A stretch of DNA of 8,844 nucleotides from JAHDFB01 sp964607315. Its GTDB lineage: Bacteria; Bacteroidota; Bacteroidia; Chitinophagales; Saprospiraceae. Under the pieces are notes generated by a model. It did no database searches, was not told the origin of the DNA, and worked only from the letters and a program-made list of their open reading frames with translations. Each line of letters opens with the position of its first letter. Position 1 is the first letter of the stretch. A program made the position numbers and the translations under genes. The stretch spans positions 1 through 8,844 of the forward strand of contig CAZSKA010000169.1 in the NCBI GenBank assembly GCA_964607315.1. Direction: 5' to 3'. Positions 6,198 through 8,844 of this stretch are shown here, piece after piece.

Positions 6198-7517
6198 TTA
6201 GATTAATCCTTTAGCTTTTATTTCAAGATACTTGTTAATGGTATCAATTGTCAAATTATTAGGTGTTGTAAGAATGGAATAGATTCCATTGCGTTTTAAT
6301 TCTTTGACCATTACATTTTTATCATAGTATTGTTTCTCCGCGATCACCTTAGTGAATATTTGTCTCATTTTACTCGCTGGCTCATTCAATAACTTTTTCA
6401 GTTCTGTGTTTCTGAAAAAGATAACAACAACCAAATGTCTTTTAGCTAAAATCCTAAGATACGGTAATTGCCTTCTCATGGATGAAACTGATTCAAAATT
6501 AGTAAAAAACAAAAGCAAGCTCCTTTTTTTAACATTAACATGCATGAAATGCTGAAGTAAATCAATGTTAGAATCTTTAAAGTTTGTTTTTTGAGAATAG
6601 AGAAATTCTTGTATTTTGAACATCTGATTTGACCGACGACCAGGAGGTAAATAACCACTCATTTTATTGCTAAAACTGATAACACCCGCATTGTCACGTT
6701 TCTTTATAGCGATATTCGAAATGACCAAAGAAGCATTAATTGCGTAATCCAACAACGTCATATTCTCAAAAGGCATTTTCATGGATCGACCTTTATCAAT
6801 GATACTAATTATTGGCTGTGAACGCTGCTCTTGGTATTGATTAACCATCAGGTCATTTCTTCTTGCTGTAGCTTTCCAGTTAATGAATCTAGGATCATCA
6901 CCTTGCACGTATTCTTTAATCTGTTCAAACTCCATAGTGTGTCCTATTCTCCTCATTTTTTTCAAGCCCATTTGGTAACTCTTTTGGGCGAAAGCCGCAA
7001 TTTCATATTTCCTTAACTGAAGAAAACTAGGGTAAACTGCAACGTTGTTGTCTGCATCAAAAACAAATCTTCTAGAAAAAAATTGAATCGGTGTAGTTGC
7101 AAAAATATTCAAGGAGCCAAAGTCATAAACACCTCTTTTCACAGGCTTTATTTGGTAAGTTAATTTATCTGTTGAACCAGCATTTACCTTTAGATTCCAT
7201 TTAAGGTCACGTCTTTGAAAAATTGGAGGAATTTCATCAATTATAGTCAGATTAGAATTAAATGAATATCTATTTTCAATAAGAATTTCTACAGGATTAT
7301 CATCTCCATTACTGAAACGGTCTGCCATCATTCTATTTGCTAAGATGCCTTTTTTAGCATACAATTGAATAATATCAATTACACACAATGAGATAAAAAA
7401 CACAAGTGCAATTTGGCTCAAAATAAATAAAGGATTGATCCTCCAACTCAGTAGAAAGGATACAATAATGCCTATTCCAGCGTAAAATAGTCTTTTCTTT
7501 AGAAAAAGATTTCTCAT
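6198..7517 (-). CDS. DUF58 / VWA-like membrane protein, MoxR partner
   Basis: This 439-residue protein has two N-terminal membrane segments (about 9-25 and 28-50) separated by a short turn, so its bulk probably faces the cytoplasm. Residues ~70-170 look like the beta-rich region that precedes the domain in this family (NPVEILIENRYSF, VKRGVYDFGSLNIFATTP). The DUF58 signature follows: FEQIKEYVQGDDPRFINWKA (197-216), TARRNDLMVNQYQE (217-230) and the VWA-type DxGRS site IIDKGRSM with Asp241, Gly243 and Ser245. The strand LLLFFTNFES (334-343) has Thr339 but Asn where many VWA domains have Asp, so metal binding may be altered. Such proteins are encoded next to MoxR ATPases and are thought to be their partners. 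The ATG overlaps the moxR stop by one base (TAATG), indicating translational coupling. Its exact function in Bacteroidota is unproven. Confidence 0.93.
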   Translation of the reverse strand: MRNLFLKKRLFYAGIGIIVSFLLSWRINPLFILSQIALVFFISLCVIDIIQLYAKKGILANRMMADRFSNGDDNPVEILIENRYSFNSNLTIIDEIPPIFQRRDLKWNLKVNAGSTDKLTYQIKPVKRGVYDFGSLNIFATTPIQFFSRRFVFDADNNVAVYPSFLQLRKYEIAAFAQKSYQMGLKKMRRIGHTMEFEQIKEYVQGDDPRFINWKATARRNDLMVNQYQEQRSQPIISIIDKGRSMKMPFENMTLLDYAINASLVISNIAIKKRDNAGVISFSNKMSGYLPPGRRSNQMFKIQEFLYSQKTNFKDSNIDLLQHFMHVNVKKRSLLLFFTNFESVSSMRRQLPYLRILAKRHLVVVIFFRNTELKKLLNEPASKMRQIFTKVIAEKQYYDKNVMVKELKRNGIYSILTTPNNLTIDTINKYLEIKAKGLI

Positions 7518-8524
7518 TAACGAGGGATGTTAATAGATTTCACAACTGCTTTGACAACTTGCTCAGAAGTAGCACCTTCCATCTCTTTATCCGGAGTAAG
7601 AATAATTCTATGCGCTAAAACTGCATCGGCAATTTCATGTATATCCTCAGGGATTACATAATCACGACCATTCATTGCAGCGATTGCCTTGGAACCTTTT
7701 AAAAGTGAAAGAGAAGCTCTAGGTGATGCACCAAGATATATATCTGGGTGATTTCTTGTAGTGCTAACAATGGAAGCAATATATTTCATTAATGAATCAT
7801 CGATCTCAACTTTATGAACTACGTTTTTAAGTTCAACAAGTTCACTTGCTGAAATCACTTTATGAACCTGATCCAGTGCCAACAAGTTACTTTTTTCATT
7901 GTGTAATTGGAGAATTTTAAATTCTTCATTTACATTAGGATAATCAACTTTAATCTTAAAAATAAAACGGTCGAGTTGAGCTTCAGGAAGAGAATATGTT
8001 CCTTCCATGTCAATGGGATTTTGTGTAGCAATTATCATAAAAGGCTTATCCATTACCATTCTATTTCCGTCGACGGTTATCTGTTTTTCTTGCATTACTT
8101 CGAAAAGAGCTGCTTGAGTTTTTGCAGGTGCTCTATTGATTTCGTCAATTAAAATAATATTAGAAAAAATAGGTCCTTCTCTGAATTCGAAAACAGCGTC
8201 TTTTACATTAAAGACAGAAGTTCCTATCACATCAGAAGGCATTAAGTCAGGCGTAAATTGGATTCTAGAAAATCCTGTATCAATAGTTTTTGCGGTCAAC
8301 TTAGCTGTTAAGGTTTTTGCTAAGCCAGGAAATCCCTCTAATAGTACATGTCCATCAGCTAATATAGCAGCCAATAAAAGTTTTACTAATTTATTTTGCC
8401 CAACAATAACTTGTGAAATTTCAGTAATCACTCTATCTACTCCTTCTGATAAAGGAGATAAATCTTGATTTGACGCAAAGTCTTGAGATTCACTATTGTC
8501 TAAGTTTAAATTATCTTCCATCAT
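7517..8524 (-). CDS. MoxR-family AAA+ ATPase
   Basis: This 335-residue cytoplasmic ATPase belongs to the MoxR group, chaperone-like AAA+ proteins that act with VWA/DUF58 partners. Walker A is GFPGLAKT (64-71), with Lys70 and Thr71. Walker B is IILIDEINRAP (123-133), with Asp127 and Glu128. Sensor 1 lies in IIATQNPIDMEGTYSLPEAQ (164-183), with Asn169, followed by LDRF (184-187), the likely arginine finger. Sensor 2 is in GASPRAS (265-271), Arg269. The C-terminal lid carries the typical YVIPEDIHEIADAVLAHRI. The length is normal. An acidic, serine-rich stretch of about 25 residues precedes the AAA+ core. The first of two consecutive ATG codons (8522-8524) lies inside the end of the DUF4350 gene (14-bp overlap), and the stop overlaps the DUF58 start. 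The gene belongs to a tightly coupled operon and is probably regulated with it. Confidence 0.96.
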   Translation of the reverse strand: MMEDNLNLDNSESQDFASNQDLSPLSEGVDRVITEISQVIVGQNKLVKLLLAAILADGHVLLEGFPGLAKTLTAKLTAKTIDTGFSRIQFTPDLMPSDVIGTSVFNVKDAVFEFREGPIFSNIILIDEINRAPAKTQAALFEVMQEKQITVDGNRMVMDKPFMIIATQNPIDMEGTYSLPEAQLDRFIFKIKVDYPNVNEEFKILQLHNEKSNLLALDQVHKVISASELVELKNVVHKVEIDDSLMKYIASIVSTTRNHPDIYLGASPRASLSLLKGSKAIAAMNGRDYVIPEDIHEIADAVLAHRIILTPDKEMEGATSEQVVKAVVKSINIPR

Positions 8525-8844
8525 AAAAGTCTTGTAGTTTTTTGTTTAAAATATAAACTGTTTTTTCATCCATAGAGCCTTGAGTGTAAACTTCTCTATT
8601 TCTTTTAAATATAGTATTAATAGAACTTATCAAACCTAATTTCTTACCTGATTTGAGTATTAGTTTTTCAGTTTGTTCTTCTGTTCCTACGTAATTGTCG
8701 ATTAAAAATTTCTGTCGAATGTATTCTTTGAAATGACGTTCCATTTTATTGACTAAATCATTCAGATCATATGTATTATGGTATAAATCACCAATTGTTT
8801 TGGTAAATTCTAAGCTTCTATTTTCAGGAGGATTAATTATAGGT
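8511..8844 (-). CDS. DUF4350-domain protein, C-terminal part (5' end outside the window)
   Basis: The reading frame is open from the window edge to TAA at 8511-8513, giving about 110 C-terminal residues. The Met at 8742-8744 is internal: in-frame codons upstream continue with NRSLEFTKTIGDLYHNTYDL. That stretch, followed by MERHFKEYIRQKF and TEEQTEKLILKSGKKLG, resembles the C-terminal tail of DUF4350 proteins that precede MoxR genes in Bacteroidota. Full-length members usually have membrane segments and an extracytoplasmic or periplasmic region ahead of this soluble tail; none of that is visible here. The gene overlaps moxR by 14 bp, so it heads or sits within the same operon. DUF4350 function is unknown; the family assignment rests on the short tail and on context. 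Confidence 0.72.
   Translation of the reverse strand, partial: PIINPPENRSLEFTKTIGDLYHNTYDLNDLVNKMERHFKEYIRQKFLIDNYVGTEEQTEKLILKSGKKLGLISSINTIFKRNREVYTQGSMDEKTVYILNKKLQDFYDGR

Noticed and set aside
8136..8468. 110-codon plus-strand open frame opposite the MoxR gene
   Set aside because: It is antisense to the Walker motifs of moxR and its sequence mirrors conserved MoxR codons, with no promoter or family resemblance.
8511..8744. A complete 77-residue small protein starting at the Met at 8742-8744
   Set aside because: The frame stays open to the window edge and the upstream codons carry family-like sequence, so this is the tail of a larger truncated gene.

Overview
The window is AT-rich with short intergenic gaps. 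All eight protein-coding genes lie on the minus strand, so transcription runs from position 8844 towards 1. No start codon has a convincing Shine-Dalgarno sequence, and one promoter carries a perfect TAnnTTTG box. Together with the protein types (DUF4350-MoxR-DUF58 set, short-form homogentisate dioxygenase, ~600-residue acyl-CoA dehydrogenase) this points to Bacteroidota. A marine-type Cytophagales or related lineage is possible, but I cannot fix the order or genus from sequence alone. It reads as ordinary chromosome: I see no mobile element, CRISPR array, tRNA or rRNA.

Layout in transcription order. (1) 8844-5655: the C-terminal part of a DUF4350 protein, a MoxR-type AAA+ ATPase and a membrane-anchored DUF58/VWA-like protein are tightly packed (14-bp overlap, then a 1-base TAATG overlap). 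A RimJ/RimL-type acetyltransferase follows 15 bp later and must start at TTG. The first three are the usual MoxR chaperone module, probably acting at the inner membrane. (2) 5520-3125: hmgA and fahA, 14 bp apart, encode two late steps of tyrosine/homogentisate breakdown to fumarate and acetoacetate. The upstream hppD and the isomerase maiA are not in the window. (3) 2823-1027: a 598-residue acyl-CoA dehydrogenase with a C-terminal extension, expressed alone and followed by a strong hairpin. (4) 812-147: a TetR-family regulator, a plausible but unproven regulator of the acyl-CoA dehydrogenase.

The least ordinary part is non-coding. The 301-bp gap upstream of the acyl-CoA dehydrogenase holds two 17-bp palindromes that are exact reverse complements of each other, centred 32 bp (about three helical turns) apart. 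One sits over the inferred -33 element. The gap also holds a perfect 19-bp palindrome, a spaced inverted repeat in the leader, and another inverted repeat just after fahA. A palindrome resembling the 19-bp one lies upstream of tetR, whose -7 box is placed so that transcription would start at the A of its ATG (a leaderless mRNA). I found no clearly new biological system; the operator-like array is the best lead.
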